Counted from the first letter of the stretch, positions 50,458-60,789 are shown. The stretch is DNA of 64,000 bases from Roseibium sp. (GCA_017643215.1 JAEPNV010000013.1:62001-126000), one strand, 5' to 3'. Notes: generated by a model not told the origin, from the sequence alone. Made by a program: numbers and translations.

Positions 50458-53400
50458 CTATTCGGCAGGCGCCAAATCGCGTCCGGGCGCCGGCGGCCTG
50501 TCCGGGCGCTGTCCACGGAACAAGACCAGTTGGGCAAGGTCTCCACCAACGGTCAGCAGCGCCGGCACCAGGACCAGAACCAGTACGGTCGCCGTCGCAA
50601 GACCAAACACGATGGTGATGGCCATCGGTAGCAAAAACTGCGCCTGAAGACTGGTTTCAAACATCAGTGGCAGTAATCCGCCGATCGTCGTGAGTGATGT
50701 CAGGATCACCGCCCGCAACCGGTCGCAGCTTGCCTCGATCGCAGCCTGGCGCAGACTTTCACCGGTCGCACGCCGTTCCTCGTATCGGGCGACCAGGATG
50801 ATCGAATTGTTCACCAAAATGCCCGCCAGGCCCAGCAATCCGATAAAACTGAGGATCGTCAAATTGAAGCCCATCAGATAGTGGCCGACGACCGCACCGA
50901 CCACGCCGAAAGGAATGATGGACATCACAACAATTGGACGCGAGTAGCTGGCGAAAATCGCCGCAAGGATAATGTAAATGCCGGCAACGGCCATCAGCAC
51001 ACCGGTCAACAGGTCGGAGAAGGCATTGGCCTGCTCTTCCGCTTTGCCCGCGAATGAGTATTCAAGGCCATAACTGTCGGCCAGGCGCGGCAAGAATTCC
51101 TCGCTGAGGCTGGCGATGATCTCGTTGTTCGACGTGACCGTGCTGTCAACATCGGCCACGACAGTCACAACCGTCTGGCCGTCCCGCCGCAAGATGAGCG
51201 AAAAGCCCTGGGAATCCCGCAAATTGACCACTTCGGTCAGTGGTACGAATTCGCCATTCGGCGCGCGAAGGGAAAGCCGCCGCAAAGCCGATGTTCCCCC
51301 CTCGCCAATTGCCTGGCGCACACGTACGGTGACTTCCTCATCGCCTTCGGCGAACCGGCGGGCGATGTTGCCTTGAAACGCATCGCGGATCTGACGGGCC
51401 GCGCTTTCGACCGTAAATCCGAGCGCCCGGCCACGTGGGGTCAGGTCAACCAGCAGCTCCGGCTTGCCGAATGGCAAATCATCAGCAACCGCGCTGGTGC
51501 CGGGAAACGCGGATAGCTCGTCCTGCAAGAGCAAGGCCGCAGCTTTCAGATCCTTGAGCGGTGCGCCTGTCAGGCGAACATCCAGATCGCGGCCCGGAGG
51601 GCCGCCGCGGCGTTCGGCGATCGCCACGCGGGATGTCCCAGGGATTTGCGGCACAGCCGCCCGCCACTCCCGGACTATTTCCGGTGTCCGTGTTTCGCGT
51701 TCCTCGGACCGGGTCAATTGCACATTGATGTTTGCGACGTTGTCGCCGCGGTTGTCTCCAGCCTGACCAAGCGTTGCATAACTGGAGACCACCATCTGCT
51801 CGCCACGTTCAGCGGCCAAGCGCGCATTCACATCCCACAAGGCGGCTTCGATCTGCCGAATTCCGGAGATCGCCTCCGCTTCCGGGATCCCGGCATGGAA
51901 GAAGATCGACGCTGTCAGGTTTTCTGCCTCCGGCGAGGGAAAAAAAGTGAAGCCGACACGGCCGCCGCGCACCAGACCAATGGCCAAAATTAGGCAGGCG
52001 ATGGCTATCGCGAAGGTGACGTACCGCCAGTTCACGGCGATCTTGACGACACCGCGAAACGGGTTGTCCCGCACCCACACAAAGCCGGCGTCGAAACCGC
52101 GGCGGAACCAGCTAGGGCGCTCTTCGGTCTGCTGGCGCGTCCGGCGCCGCCGCAATGCCTGGAAGCCCGCCTCAGCGGTCATGGCCGCGACAAAGCAGAC
52201 GAAGATGATGATGGCTTCGAAGCCGAACGTGCCAACTGTCTCCATAACCGTGCGCATGGGAACCGCAAGCGGATCGAGATAGGGCGGGACAGACATATCC
52301 GGCTGCCTGGCCAGGCCGCTCAAGAACAGCGCCGGCGCGCCCGCCATGATCACGACCCGCCACCAATTCCACCCCGGGCGCCGGCCCAACGCATGTGCCA
52401 AATGCCCAGGCAGGATGAAGAAGCACTCAATCAGCGAGGCGATCACGACCGCGACGACGACCACCGGCAAGGTACCCATGATCTGACCAAGCACGTCGCC
52501 GATGAGAAAAATCGGTAAAAACGCCGCGATCGTCGTGGCGCTTGCGGCAATGATCGGCGCCAGCATGGTGCGCGCGCCGTTGATCGCCGCCTCCTCCGGA
52601 CCATCGCCGAGCGCCTGGCGTGTTGCGGTATGTTCGCCGACCACGATCGCATCATCGACAATTACCCCGAGCATCATGATCAGGCCGAACATGGAGATCA
52701 TGTTGATACTCTCGCCAAGCAGCCACAACATGCCGAGCGTCGCCATCATTGCCACCGGAATGCCGGCCGCGACCCAAAACGCGATGCGCGCGTTGAGAAA
52801 CAGGAACAAAATTCCGACGACCAACACGAGACCGGACAGACCGTTATCCAACAGGAGGGTGATCCGGCCTTTCACCGCGTCGGCGCGGACGTCATACTTG
52901 AGGACTTCAAGTGTCGGCGGCAGTTGCGGCCGGACCTCATCAAGATAGTCCTCCAGGATCGCGGCCGCTTTAAGCGTATCGGTGCTTTCCACACGCTTGA
53001 CCTCGATCTCGATCGCGCGCGTGCCTTTGGAAAATCCCTGGTTCTCGCTTTCGTCGTAGTCCCGGACCACGGTTCCAATGTCCGAGATCACCGTTTTTTC
53101 GCCCGACGCGAGCGACTTCACCTCGACACGGCCAATGGACTCCGCGGATTTTTCCTCCGCCATGGCGCGGATCTGGCGTTCCACGGCACCATCCAGGCTG
53201 CCAGCCGGCACATCGACCGTGTTTCCAGCGACCAAACCGGCGATCCCGGAAATCGTCAAATCCAGACGGCGCAGTTCGCGTTCCGGGATTTCAACGACAT
53301 ATTCAGGAGAGCGGTAGCCGAGCAAATCGACTTTATCGATGCCGCGGTCCAAAAGATCATCGCGGATCTGCCGGGCGAAATGCTTCAAGGCCTGTTCGGA

Positions 53401-53856
53401 AAACGGCCCCCGCAAAGCCAAGGTCGCGACGCTGTCGGTGAAGGTCGAGGCGGTTATCGTCGGCGTTTCAGAATCCTCGGGCAGCGTGGTGATCCCGGAT
53501 ATGGCCTGCTCGGTGTCGGACAGCGCTTTTTGCATGTCCGCGCCTTCGATGAATTCAAGCACAACGGTGCCGCCACCCTCGCGGCCGTAAGAGACGATTT
53601 CATCGAGGTTGTCGAGGAAACGCAGCTCCGGCTCGACCACCTCGAGAATGTTGCTCGTGACATCCTCCGCGCTCGCGCCGGCCCATGTGATGCTCACGGT
53701 CACGCGGTCGACGGTGACCGTCGGAAAGAACTGCGTGTTCAGTTTCGACAGCCCGTACGCGCCGAAGAGGACCATCACCACCATGATCAGGTTGGCCGCA
53801 TTGGCGTGGTGGACCACATAGTCCACAAATCCCCTCGCTCCGGACCGCATTATCAT
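50458..53856 (-). CDS. RND efflux transporter permease (AcrB-like, HAE family)
   Basis: A 1132-aa inner-membrane pump with two repeats of one plus five helices and two large periplasmic loops. Marks are the N-terminal LNTQFFPTVTVDRVTVSITW, GLIMMLGVIVDDAIVVGEHT (the proton-relay Asp pair of helix 4), a matching SFIGLLGLAGILVNNSIILV in the second half, and NARIAFWVAAGIPVAMMATL. It is about 80 residues longer than typical AcrB, mainly from an insert with two additional hydrophobic stretches around residues 500-570. It is 9 bp after the adaptor gene. Substrate unknown. Confidence 0.93.
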   Translation of the reverse strand: MIMRSGARGFVDYVVHHANAANLIMVVMVLFGAYGLSKLNTQFFPTVTVDRVTVSITWAGASAEDVTSNILEVVEPELRFLDNLDEIVSYGREGGGTVVLEFIEGADMQKALSDTEQAISGITTLPEDSETPTITASTFTDSVATLALRGPFSEQALKHFARQIRDDLLDRGIDKVDLLGYRSPEYVVEIPERELRRLDLTISGIAGLVAGNTVDVPAGSLDGAVERQIRAMAEEKSAESIGRVEVKSLASGEKTVISDIGTVVRDYDESENQGFSKGTRAIEIEVKRVESTDTLKAAAILEDYLDEVRPQLPPTLEVLKYDVRADAVKGRITLLLDNGLSGLVLVVGILFLFLNARIAFWVAAGIPVAMMATLGMLWLLGESINMISMFGLIMMLGVIVDDAIVVGEHTATRQALGDGPEEAAINGARTMLAPIIAASATTIAAFLPIFLIGDVLGQIMGTLPVVVVAVVIASLIECFFILPGHLAHALGRRPGWNWWRVVIMAGAPALFLSGLARQPDMSVPPYLDPLAVPMRTVMETVGTFGFEAIIIFVCFVAAMTAEAGFQALRRRRTRQQTEERPSWFRRGFDAGFVWVRDNPFRGVVKIAVNWRYVTFAIAIACLILAIGLVRGGRVGFTFFPSPEAENLTASIFFHAGIPEAEAISGIRQIEAALWDVNARLAAERGEQMVVSSYATLGQAGDNRGDNVANINVQLTRSEERETRTPEIVREWRAAVPQIPGTSRVAIAERRGGPPGRDLDVRLTGAPLKDLKAAALLLQDELSAFPGTSAVADDLPFGKPELLVDLTPRGRALGFTVESAARQIRDAFQGNIARRFAEGDEEVTVRVRQAIGEGGTSALRRLSLRAPNGEFVPLTEVVNLRDSQGFSLILRRDGQTVVTVVADVDSTVTSNNEIIASLSEEFLPRLADSYGLEYSFAGKAEEQANAFSDLLTGVLMAVAGIYIILAAIFASYSRPIVVMSIIPFGVVGAVVGHYLMGFNLTILSFIGLLGLAGILVNNSIILVARYEERRATGESLRQAAIEASCDRLRAVILTSLTTIGGLLPLMFETSLQAQFLLPMAITIVFGLATATVLVLVLVPALLTVGGDLAQLVLFRGQRPDRPPAPGRDLAPAE

Positions 53857-53865
53857 TTTACGCTC

Positions 53866-55284
53866 CTACCGCGGCGCGGCGCCGGGCGTTGCTGAACCGC
53901 CAGTTGGCGCAGGCTGCGCGCCGGCTACAGTTTCCTCTGTCCCGTCAATCGGACGTACAAGCAAACCTTCACCGGCCTCCGGGATCCGCGTCGCCAGGAC
54001 TGTTTCGCCGTCCTTCAAGTCGCCCTCCACAATCAGGAAGCCATCGTCAAAAGCGCGCGGCGCGACCTTGCGGGCCACGAGACGGTTGTCCTTGATCACG
54101 TAAACGGTCCCCTCGCCGTAAATGGCCGTTTCGGGCAATCGGAAGGATCCAGGATAGGTTTGATCAGGTATTACAACCTCCACGAAAGCGCCTGGTCGCA
54201 ACGGCGTCTGGCCCGCCGCCATCGTGATCTTCGCGAACACATCGACACCGCCCCTGTTGCTGGCCACATCGGCGCCCGTGCGATCCACGATCCCGTCGTA
54301 TTCCAACACCTTGTTCCCGAGTGTCCAAAGCACAGTCACCGGCCGGTCCACAACCGTGCCGCTCTCGGCAACCAGCCGGCCGTATTGATTGTCCGACAGC
54401 GTAAAGCGGACCTCCAATTCATCGCGCGCGTAGATGGAGGCGATGACATCATTCACATTGATAAGGCGCCCCGGCTGGGCTGCTTCCGACCGGACAACCG
54501 CGTCGAACGGCGCCTTCAACACGGTGTTTGCAAGCTGGCGTTCTGCATTTTCAAGGCGCCAGATGTAACGCTCAATGGCCGCTTCCTGCTGGACCACCTT
54601 GGCCTGCTCAAGCGCCAGTGCATTTTGCCGTTGTTCAAGGCCCTGCTGGCGCTGGGAAACAAGAAGCTTGCGCTCATCCGCCGTCCGCTCGGTCACAGAT
54701 CCGCGCTGCAGAAGGTCTTCCGCGCGCTCCAGATCACGTTGGGCGAACTCGAGTTGTTCACGGGCCCGAACCACATTGGCCTTTTCCAGCTCGACCCGGC
54801 CCAGGCTTTCAACAAGCGCCGCCCGCTCCTCGGCCAAATTGGCCTGCGCTTCGGTAAGCGCGCCCTCATAGTCGAACTTGTCGACAACAACCAGTTCCTC
54901 GCCTTCAGAGACCAGGCCGCCAGCCTTCAGCTCCGGATGAACGAGGACGACCTCGCCGGCCACCAAGGCACGCAAATCCACGGTCCGGCCCGCGGTCGCT
55001 TCGCCGAAAACGGAAATCGACGGCGTGTGATCGGCGCGCAGCACGGGCGCCGTGACGACCGCATAGGACTTTTCCTGCACGGGGCGCTTTGCGACATCCG
55101 GCTTCGTGGCGATGAAATAGTTCATGCCCTGGACCGCACCGAAGACAACGGCAAGAGCCAGTACGGTCTGAAGCAACGCTTTTCCAAGCAAAAGAAGGCG
55201 GCTGCCGCCGCGCTGCTCGGAGGGCAAATGATACTCGACAGGCGGTTGCGCCTCGCTTCTCGGCTGATCAACCGATTTCAACAT
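53866..55284 (-). CDS. RND efflux periplasmic adaptor (membrane fusion protein)
   Basis: A 472-aa adaptor with one N-terminal membrane anchor (about 35-58), a biotinyl-lipoyl half-motif (VDLRALVAGEVVLVHPELKA), a long alpha-helical hairpin (about 145-245; LAEERAALVESLGRVELEKA) and beta-barrel segments (LKAPFDAVVRSEAAQPGRLI). The Pro/Gly-rich tail is disordered. The hairpin is longer than in many MFPs. GAGG before ATG 55284 favours this start over 55302. It pairs with the adjacent RND permease; no outer-membrane factor gene is nearby. Confidence 0.92.
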   Translation of the reverse strand: MLKSVDQPRSEAQPPVEYHLPSEQRGGSRLLLLGKALLQTVLALAVVFGAVQGMNYFIATKPDVAKRPVQEKSYAVVTAPVLRADHTPSISVFGEATAGRTVDLRALVAGEVVLVHPELKAGGLVSEGEELVVVDKFDYEGALTEAQANLAEERAALVESLGRVELEKANVVRAREQLEFAQRDLERAEDLLQRGSVTERTADERKLLVSQRQQGLEQRQNALALEQAKVVQQEAAIERYIWRLENAERQLANTVLKAPFDAVVRSEAAQPGRLINVNDVIASIYARDELEVRFTLSDNQYGRLVAESGTVVDRPVTVLWTLGNKVLEYDGIVDRTGADVASNRGGVDVFAKITMAAGQTPLRPGAFVEVVIPDQTYPGSFRLPETAIYGEGTVYVIKDNRLVARKVAPRAFDDGFLIVEGDLKDGETVLATRIPEAGEGLLVRPIDGTEETVAGAQPAPTGGSATPGAAPR

Positions 55285-55461
55285 TCCGACCTCATCCGGC
55301 AAACGGTCTTGCGCGCACAGTCAATGACACGAAAGGCGGGCCGCCCGTTTTGGCTCATCCCGCACCGCAAAAAGGGTCATACCTGACCGATATTCGGCGG
55401 CGAGCGGTAAATTGCAAGCACTCATATGTAACCGATTGTCACAAACTGGAGGATGGCCGGT

Positions 55462-56445
55462 TCAGGCTTCCGGCGGATCGAACTCGTACCGCGTGCTGCA
55501 AAACTCGCAGGTTACGACGATTTTGCTGTCGATCGTCATGTCTTCAAGCTCCGCAGCGTCGAAGCCCGACAGTATGCCGGCCACCTTGTCACGTGAACAT
55601 TGGCAGCGGTCGACGATCGGTTGGGGTTCGAACAGCCGGACCCCGCGCTCGTGGAATAGCCTGAACAGCAGGCGCTCGACGGAGATGTCCGGGTCGGTCA
55701 GTTCCAGGTCCTTCACCGTTTCAACCAGCGCCTTGGCCTCGACCCAAGCATCGTCCTCTTCAAGTGTGTGAAGCTCAGTGCCATCCGGCGCATCGCCGGG
55801 ATGAAGATCCGCCTGTCGCATACGGTCCGGCGTGTCGGGCAGAAACTGGATCAAGATCCCGCCGGCGGTCCAGCCCTTTTGCGGGCGCTCGCCTTCAAGC
55901 CGGGTATACAATTCGCCGACAGCGAGACGCACTTCGGTCGGGATTTGCTCCGATCGGGCGAAGTAACGCCGTGCGACTTCTTCCAGCGAAATTCCGTCAA
56001 GCTCCACCAGACCCTGGTAGCGCTGCATGTGTTTGCCCTGATCGATCGTCAGGGCCAGATGCCCCTTGCCAAGCAGAGTTTCGGCGGTGGCCTTTTTAGC
56101 AGCCGACAAGGCGTCAACGGCGTCCGCGTCATAGCTGGCATAGGCACGCAGCGCATTCGGCGACGTGAAATCGACCACCAGCATCGACACCGGACCGTCG
56201 GTCTGGGCCTGCAGCGTAAACCGTCCTTGAAACTTCAAGGACGTGCCAAGCAGGCTGGTCAGGACCATTGCCTCGGCCAGAAGACGGGACACCGGCTCGG
56301 GATAGTCGTGGCGGCTCAGGACCGTCTCGACAACCGGCCCGAGCGCGACCACCCGTCCACGCACGTCCAACCCTTCAACGGCGAATGGACGCACCGCATC
56401 CTGTCCGGCCGGAACAACGCCGAAGTCCTCAAGGTTCAGTGCCAC
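55462..56445 (-). CDS. hslO: Hsp33 redox-regulated chaperone
   Basis: A 327-aa Hsp33 that becomes an active holdase when its zinc-binding cysteines are oxidised. The N-terminal substrate-binding domain spans about 1-210 (PVSRLLAEAMVLTSLLGTSL, GRFTLQAQTDGPVSMLVVD), with the linker helix region at about 210-275. The zinc centre is C281-x-C283 (RCQCSRDKV) and C313-x-x-C316 (TCEFCSTRY). All four Cys are present. It is the third gene after argD and argF, 21 bp from argF, a conserved alphaproteobacterial order. Confidence 0.95.
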   Translation of the reverse strand: MALNLEDFGVVPAGQDAVRPFAVEGLDVRGRVVALGPVVETVLSRHDYPEPVSRLLAEAMVLTSLLGTSLKFQGRFTLQAQTDGPVSMLVVDFTSPNALRAYASYDADAVDALSAAKKATAETLLGKGHLALTIDQGKHMQRYQGLVELDGISLEEVARRYFARSEQIPTEVRLAVGELYTRLEGERPQKGWTAGGILIQFLPDTPDRMRQADLHPGDAPDGTELHTLEEDDAWVEAKALVETVKDLELTDPDISVERLLFRLFHERGVRLFEPQPIVDRCQCSRDKVAGILSGFDAAELEDMTIDSKIVVTCEFCSTRYEFDPPEA

Positions 56446-56466
56446 GATTTCTTCCCTGGTTGCGTG

Positions 56467-57396
56467 TCAGACGGCGTTGAAGCACCAGGCGAGAATGCCC
56501 TTTTGCGCGTGCAGCCGGTTCTCCGCCTCGTCAAAAACAACCGAGTTGGGTCCATCCATCACGTCCGACGTCACTTCCTCACCGCGGTGCGCGGGCAGGC
56601 AATGCATGAACAGCGCGTCTGTTTTTGCCTCTTTCATGAGGCGCGCATTGACCTGATAAGCGCTCAGAACATTATGCCTGTTCTCGCCGTCATCATCACC
56701 CATCGACACCCAGCAATCCGTCACCACGCAGTCGCTGTTTTTGACTGCCTCGTAAGGATCGTCGGTCACCACGATTTCGCCGCCATCCGCGCGGGCCCGC
56801 TCGATCAGGTCTTCTGGCGGCGCCAGCTCCCGCGGCGTTGCAATGCGCAGTTCGAAATCGAAGCGCGGTGCGGCGTGCACCCAGGAGGCCAAAACATTGT
56901 TGTTGTCGCCGGTCCAGGCCACACTTCGCCCAGATATCGATCCGCGATGCTCCTCAAACGTGAGAATGTCGGCCATGATCTGGCACGGATGGGACAGCTT
57001 GGTCAGGCCGTTGATCACCGGGACCGTGGCGTAATCCGCCAATTCATTCAACGCATTGTGGTCCAGTATGCGGATCATGATCGCATCCACGAACCGAGAT
57101 AAAACGCGCGCGGTGTCGGCAATCGTCTCGCCGCGGCCGAGCTGCATCTCAGCACCGGTCAACATCACGGTCTCGCCGCCCAACTCACGCATGCCAACAT
57201 CAAAAGAGATGCGCGTGCGGGTCGACGGCTGCTCAAAGATCATGGCCAGTACCTTGCCGGCCAAAGGGCCCTTGCCGCGGTGAACGCCGTCCCGGGACTG
57301 TTTGATCTTCTTGCTCACATCCAAAATGGAGCGAAGGTCATCACCGCCAAATTCGGTCAGGTCCAGGAAATGCCGAAGGTTGCCGTTTTCAGTCAC
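56467..57396 (-). CDS. argF: Ornithine carbamoyltransferase
   Basis: A 309-aa enzyme converting ornithine and carbamoyl phosphate to citrulline in arginine synthesis. Carbamoyl-phosphate site STRTR at residues 58-62; HPCQIMAD; ornithine-binding DCWVSMGDD (the SMG loop); and [11 protein letters not shown] near residue 265. Length is normal. It overlaps argD by four bases (ATGA, 57393-57396), so translation is coupled. Confidence 0.97.
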   Translation of the reverse strand: MTENGNLRHFLDLTEFGGDDLRSILDVSKKIKQSRDGVHRGKGPLAGKVLAMIFEQPSTRTRISFDVGMRELGGETVMLTGAEMQLGRGETIADTARVLSRFVDAIMIRILDHNALNELADYATVPVINGLTKLSHPCQIMADILTFEEHRGSISGRSVAWTGDNNNVLASWVHAAPRFDFELRIATPRELAPPEDLIERARADGGEIVVTDDPYEAVKNSDCVVTDCWVSMGDDDGENRHNVLSAYQVNARLMKEAKTDALFMHCLPAHRGEEVTSDVMDGPNSVVFDEAENRLHAQKGILAWCFNAV

Positions 57397-58595
57397 TCCG
57401 CCGCTCCTTCCAGCTCCAATTTCTGCTCCATAGCCGTGGCGGTCGCGTCCAGCCGCGCGACGGCTTCGTCCATTTCGTCATCGGAAATCACGAGCGGTGG
57501 AAGAATGCGGACGACATTGTCCCCTGCCGGTACCGCCAGAAGCCCGGCTTCGCGCGCAACACCGACGACATCGCCCGCCGGAACAACGCATTTAATTCCC
57601 AGCATCAGCCCATGTCCGCGCACGCCAGAAAAGATGTTCGGATGACTGTCCACAACCGCGGCAAGTTTTTGCTTGAGCGACCGTCCCTTGGACTGAACCT
57701 CTTCCAAAAAACCTTCGGCAAGGACGACGTCCAGAACCGCGTTTCCAACGGCCATGGCAAGCGGATTGCCGCCGAACGTGGTACCATGTGTGCCCGGCAC
57801 CATGCCCGCCGCAACGGCATCGGTTGCCAGACAGGCGCCAACGGGAAAACCGCCGCCAATGCCTTTTGCGATCGCCATGATGTCCGGCGAAATGCCCGAC
57901 CATTCATGGGCAAACAGTTTCCCGGTCCGGCCAACACCCGACTGGATTTCATCAAAGATCAGCAACAGACCCTGTTCGTCGCACAGTCTTCTCAACTGGC
58001 GGAGGAATTCGGTCGGTATCTCGCGAACACCACCCTCACCCTGGATTGGCTCTATAGCGATCGCGGCGGTTTGCGGGCCGATCACCGCGCGCAAGGCGTC
58101 AAGATCGTCTGCCGGAACCTGGTCAAAGCCCGGCGCCTTGGGGCCAAAGCCCTCAAGGTATTTTTCCTGACCGCCCGCAGCGATGGTCGCGATCGTCCTG
58201 CCGTGGAAGGCCCCTTCAAACGTGACGATGTGGAACCGGTCCGCCTCGCCCCGGTCGTAGTGATACCGCCGGGCGGCTTTGATCGCCGCTTCCATTGCCT
58301 CGGCGCCAGAATTGGTGAACAGGACTTTGTCGGCAAACGTCGCCTCGGTCAGACGCCGGCCCAACCCTTCCTGCTCTGGGATGGTGTGGAGGTTGGAGAC
58401 ATGCCAGAGCCGTTCGGTCTGCGCCTTCAGCGCCGAAACCAGATGGGGGTGGCAGTGGCCGAGCGCGTTGACCGCAATGCCGGATCCGCAATCGAGGAAT
58501 CGTCGGCCGTCCGACGTGACAAGCCAGACACCTTCCCCATGATCGAACTCCAGGTTCGACCTCGCGTAGTTTCCGAACAGCGATGACGCGGTCAT
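57393..58595 (-). CDS. argD: Acetylornithine/succinyldiaminopimelate aminotransferase
   Basis: A 400-aa class III PLP aminotransferase. It should act on N-acetylornithine and may also serve lysine synthesis. Features are [74 protein letters not shown] and the PLP Lys in [19 protein letters not shown]. It heads argD-argF-hslO. Its leader contains a strong hairpin at 58676-58700. Confidence 0.95.
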   Translation of the reverse strand: MTASSLFGNYARSNLEFDHGEGVWLVTSDGRRFLDCGSGIAVNALGHCHPHLVSALKAQTERLWHVSNLHTIPEQEGLGRRLTEATFADKVLFTNSGAEAMEAAIKAARRYHYDRGEADRFHIVTFEGAFHGRTIATIAAGGQEKYLEGFGPKAPGFDQVPADDLDALRAVIGPQTAAIAIEPIQGEGGVREIPTEFLRQLRRLCDEQGLLLIFDEIQSGVGRTGKLFAHEWSGISPDIMAIAKGIGGGFPVGACLATDAVAAGMVPGTHGTTFGGNPLAMAVGNAVLDVVLAEGFLEEVQSKGRSLKQKLAAVVDSHPNIFSGVRGHGLMLGIKCVVPAGDVVGVAREAGLLAVPAGDNVVRILPPLVISDDEMDEAVARLDATATAMEQKLELEGAAE

Positions 58596-58675
58596 CTTTC
58601 CTCACTCCGGCGATAACAAGACCGGGCCACGCAATGACCATGTCATTCGCTCGTGGCGCAGCGGCCAAAACGCAA

Positions 58676-58700
58676 CGTGCCGCCCCAAAGAGGCGGCACG
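58676..58700 (-). terminator. Strong hairpin in the argD leader
   Basis: On the minus strand CGTGCCGCC and GGCGGCACG form a perfect 9-bp stem around CTCTTTG, followed by TTGCGTTTT, about 80 bp before the argD start. It could be an attenuator for the arg operon or the end of an upstream transcript. No leader peptide was found. Confidence 0.45.
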
Positions 58701-59008
58701 CGCGTCAGGCTCATATACACCGTTCCCGTGCCAGTCTGTCAATGCAAATGGCGCAATTCCGCCAGATTCGAAAAGTTACCAATGTCTTTACATTTGATGG
58801 GGAAAAGTCCGGTCATCCCCAGCTGACTTCGCCCGAATTGTTGCCTCGGCTTTTCAGCGTGATGTAGTCTCAACCACGTCAAACACGATATCTCGTGTAA
58901 TAATCTACTCGCAGGCACTACATATGCCAATGCAAGGAGCAATCCGGCGCGTCTTGGCATCGCCAGAGGGCCTCTTGGCAGGCCGGCGAAGATCAAAGGG
59001 TACAACTG

Positions 59009-59542
59009 ATGAGTTGGACAACGGATCGGGTCGAGCTTTTGAAGAAGCTTTGGGCGGAAGGCCTCAGCGCCAGTCAGATTGCCGGTGAACTGGGGGGCGT
59101 GACCCGAAACGCTGTGATCGGCAAAGTCCACAGGCTTGGCCTTTCCGGCCGCGCAAAGGCGCCCTCGTCGGCAAACAAACCGCGCCGGCAACGTCCTGCC
59201 AACACTACCGCGAGCTCCGGCGGGACGCGGACCGCTGAGCCGGTCACCCATGGTGCAACCGCGCTTAAAATGGCGCCGGCGGCCACCCCTGCCGCCGAAC
59301 CGATGCCAAAGGCCGAACCGGTCGCCGAGCTCGTGCCTATTTCTGAACGGGCAACGATCCTGACTGTCACCGAGCGGACCTGCAAATGGCCGATTGGGGA
59401 TCCGAGCAGCGAGGACTTTTACTTCTGCGGCCGCCAGTCGGATGCCGGTGTCCCCTATTGCGCGCACCATTGCCAGATCGCCTATCAGCCGGTCAACGAG
59501 CGGCGCCGCGATCGGCGCCCCGCAGTCCGGGCCGCGTCATAA
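59009..59542 (+). CDS. gcrA: GcrA cell-cycle regulator
   Basis: A 177-aa GcrA homologue, which in Caulobacter binds sigma70 holoenzyme and methylated GANTC promoters to control cell-cycle genes. The N-terminal HTH (about 1-45) is textbook: MSWTTDRVELLKKLWAEGLS, ASQIAGELGGVTRNAVIGKV, HRLGLSGR. A Pro/Ala-rich linker follows (about 50-125). The sigma-interacting C-terminus includes CKWPIGDPSSEDFYFCGR and PYCAHHCQIAYQP. One GANTC site (GATTC, 58765-58769) is about 240 bp upstream. A bidirectional terminator follows the stop. Confidence 0.97.
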   Translation: MSWTTDRVELLKKLWAEGLSASQIAGELGGVTRNAVIGKVHRLGLSGRAKAPSSANKPRRQRPANTTASSGGTRTAEPVTHGATALKMAPAATPAAEPMPKAEPVAELVPISERATILTVTERTCKWPIGDPSSEDFYFCGRQSDAGVPYCAHHCQIAYQPVNERRRDRRPAVRAAS

Positions 59543-59557
59543 TTCTGCATCACGCTT

Positions 59558-59584
59558 AAAAACCCGGGCTTCCGCCGGGTTTTT
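59558..59584. terminator. Bidirectional Rho-independent terminator after gcrA
   Basis: An A-run, AACCCGG (59561-59567), a 7-nt loop, CCGGGTT (59575-59581), then a T-run. Perfect 7-bp stem 18 bp after the gcrA stop; A and T runs on both sides allow either direction. Confidence 0.88.
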
Positions 59585-60090
59585 GCGGTTGATGACACTC
59601 CCCGGTTTTTCCGTCGTCATCCTCGGACAAAGTTACATTGCTGTCCGGTTCAAAATCCAGTGGCAGCCGAACGTCATTGAACCAACTTCGCTTTGCCCGG
59701 CCAAAACGGATAAGGACATGGATTCTGGCGTGGGCGTGGCCCTATATTCGATGCCTTCCCGGAGGGCGCGCGGCGGCCGTCCGGGACTCAGCAACCACCG
59801 CATCTTGTGCTGGAAAACAACACCTTCCGCAAAGTACTGGGCCCCGGCTCGGTGGCCGGGGCGGCATGGTGAGGATTGCCGGCTGACCATGAACATCCCA
59901 CAACCGGATTAAACCGGACAGCAGTGGAAAAAGTTCCGAGGACCCATAAAAATCAGAGCGTTATGGATGCTCGGGACAGGCCCGAGCAGGACTGCCGAAA
60001 GATAAACCGGTTTGTCAGCAGTCTGAAAAAGCTGGCCTTCCGCCGGTTCTTTTACTGTCTCGGCTCTCGGTGGACTGACACTTTCTGGTC
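59585..60090. other. About 500-bp gap with two strong hairpins, possible small RNA
   Basis: GCCCCGGC / GCCGGGGC (59841-59848, 59855-59862; 8 bp, loop TCGGTG) and GCTCGGG / CCCGAGC (59969-59975, 59981-59987; 7 bp) are perfect stems. A small frame from ATG 59963 encodes about 49 basic and aromatic residues and overlaps the phoB end, but has no ribosome-binding site and no recognised family. No Rfam class was recognised by eye. The stretch may hold a small RNA or be non-functional. Confidence 0.4.
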
Positions 60091-60789
60091 TCAGGTCAGC
60101 GCCGCGAATTGATCGTTGAACGCATAGCCGGCGCCGCGCACCGTGCGGATCGGATCTTTGGCCTTGCCCCGGTTCAACGCCTTGCGCAGACGTCCGACAT
60201 GGACATCGACGGTTCGTTCGTCGACATAAACGTCGTGCCCCCAGACACCGTCAAGAAGCTGTTCACGTGAAAACACGCGGCCAGGCGACGTCATCAGGAA
60301 TTCCAGGAGACGAAATTCCGTCGGACCCAGATGGATTTCCTTGGTATTGCGCCGCACACGATGTGTTTCCCGGTCGAGTTCGATATCGCCGGATCGCAGC
60401 ATGGTCGACACAACGCCAGGGCTTGCCCGTCTCAAGATGGCCCGGACACGGGCCATCAACTCCGGGACCGAGAAGGGTTTGACGACATAGTCGTCGGCGC
60501 CCGTCGACAGGCCTCGGATGCGTTCGGCCTCTTCGCCGCGCGCGGTCAGCATTATAACCGGTAGCCGCTCGGTGTCCTCGCGTGCCCGCAGCCGGCGGCA
60601 CAACTCAATTCCGGACAGCCCCGGCAACATCCAGTCAAGCAATAAAAGATCGGGCTGGTTTTCCCTTAACCGGATTTCCGCCTCATCGCCGCGCGCGCAA
60701 ACTTCGACCGCGTATCCTTCCGCTTCCAAATTGTATCGCAACAACAGGCTAAGTGGTTCCTCGTCTTCGACGATGAGTACCTTCGGCAT
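60091..60789 (-). CDS. phoB: Phosphate regulon response regulator PhoB
   Basis: A 232-aa OmpR-class regulator. The receiver (about 1-120) has LIVEDEEPLSLLLRYNLEA, the phospho-Asp at 52 (LLLLDWMLPG), and DDYVVKPFSVPELMARVRAI. The winged-helix DNA-binding domain (about 130-230) has LGPTEFRLLEFLMTSPGRVF, SREQLLDGVWGHDVYVDERT and VDVHVGRLRKAL. It activates Pho-box promoters at low phosphate. ATG 60789 (MPKVLIVED) is chosen by homology. It ends the pst-phoU-phoB operon; the kinase gene phoR is not in the window. Confidence 0.96.
   Translation of the reverse strand: MPKVLIVEDEEPLSLLLRYNLEAEGYAVEVCARGDEAEIRLRENQPDLLLLDWMLPGLSGIELCRRLRAREDTERLPVIMLTARGEEAERIRGLSTGADDYVVKPFSVPELMARVRAILRRASPGVVSTMLRSGDIELDRETHRVRRNTKEIHLGPTEFRLLEFLMTSPGRVFSREQLLDGVWGHDVYVDERTVDVHVGRLRKALNRGKAKDPIRTVRGAGYAFNDQFAALT

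Noticed and set aside
52630-53895. 421-aa plus-strand open frame
   Set aside because: It lies antisense to the RND permease and reads as a His/Asp/Arg-rich shadow without motifs.
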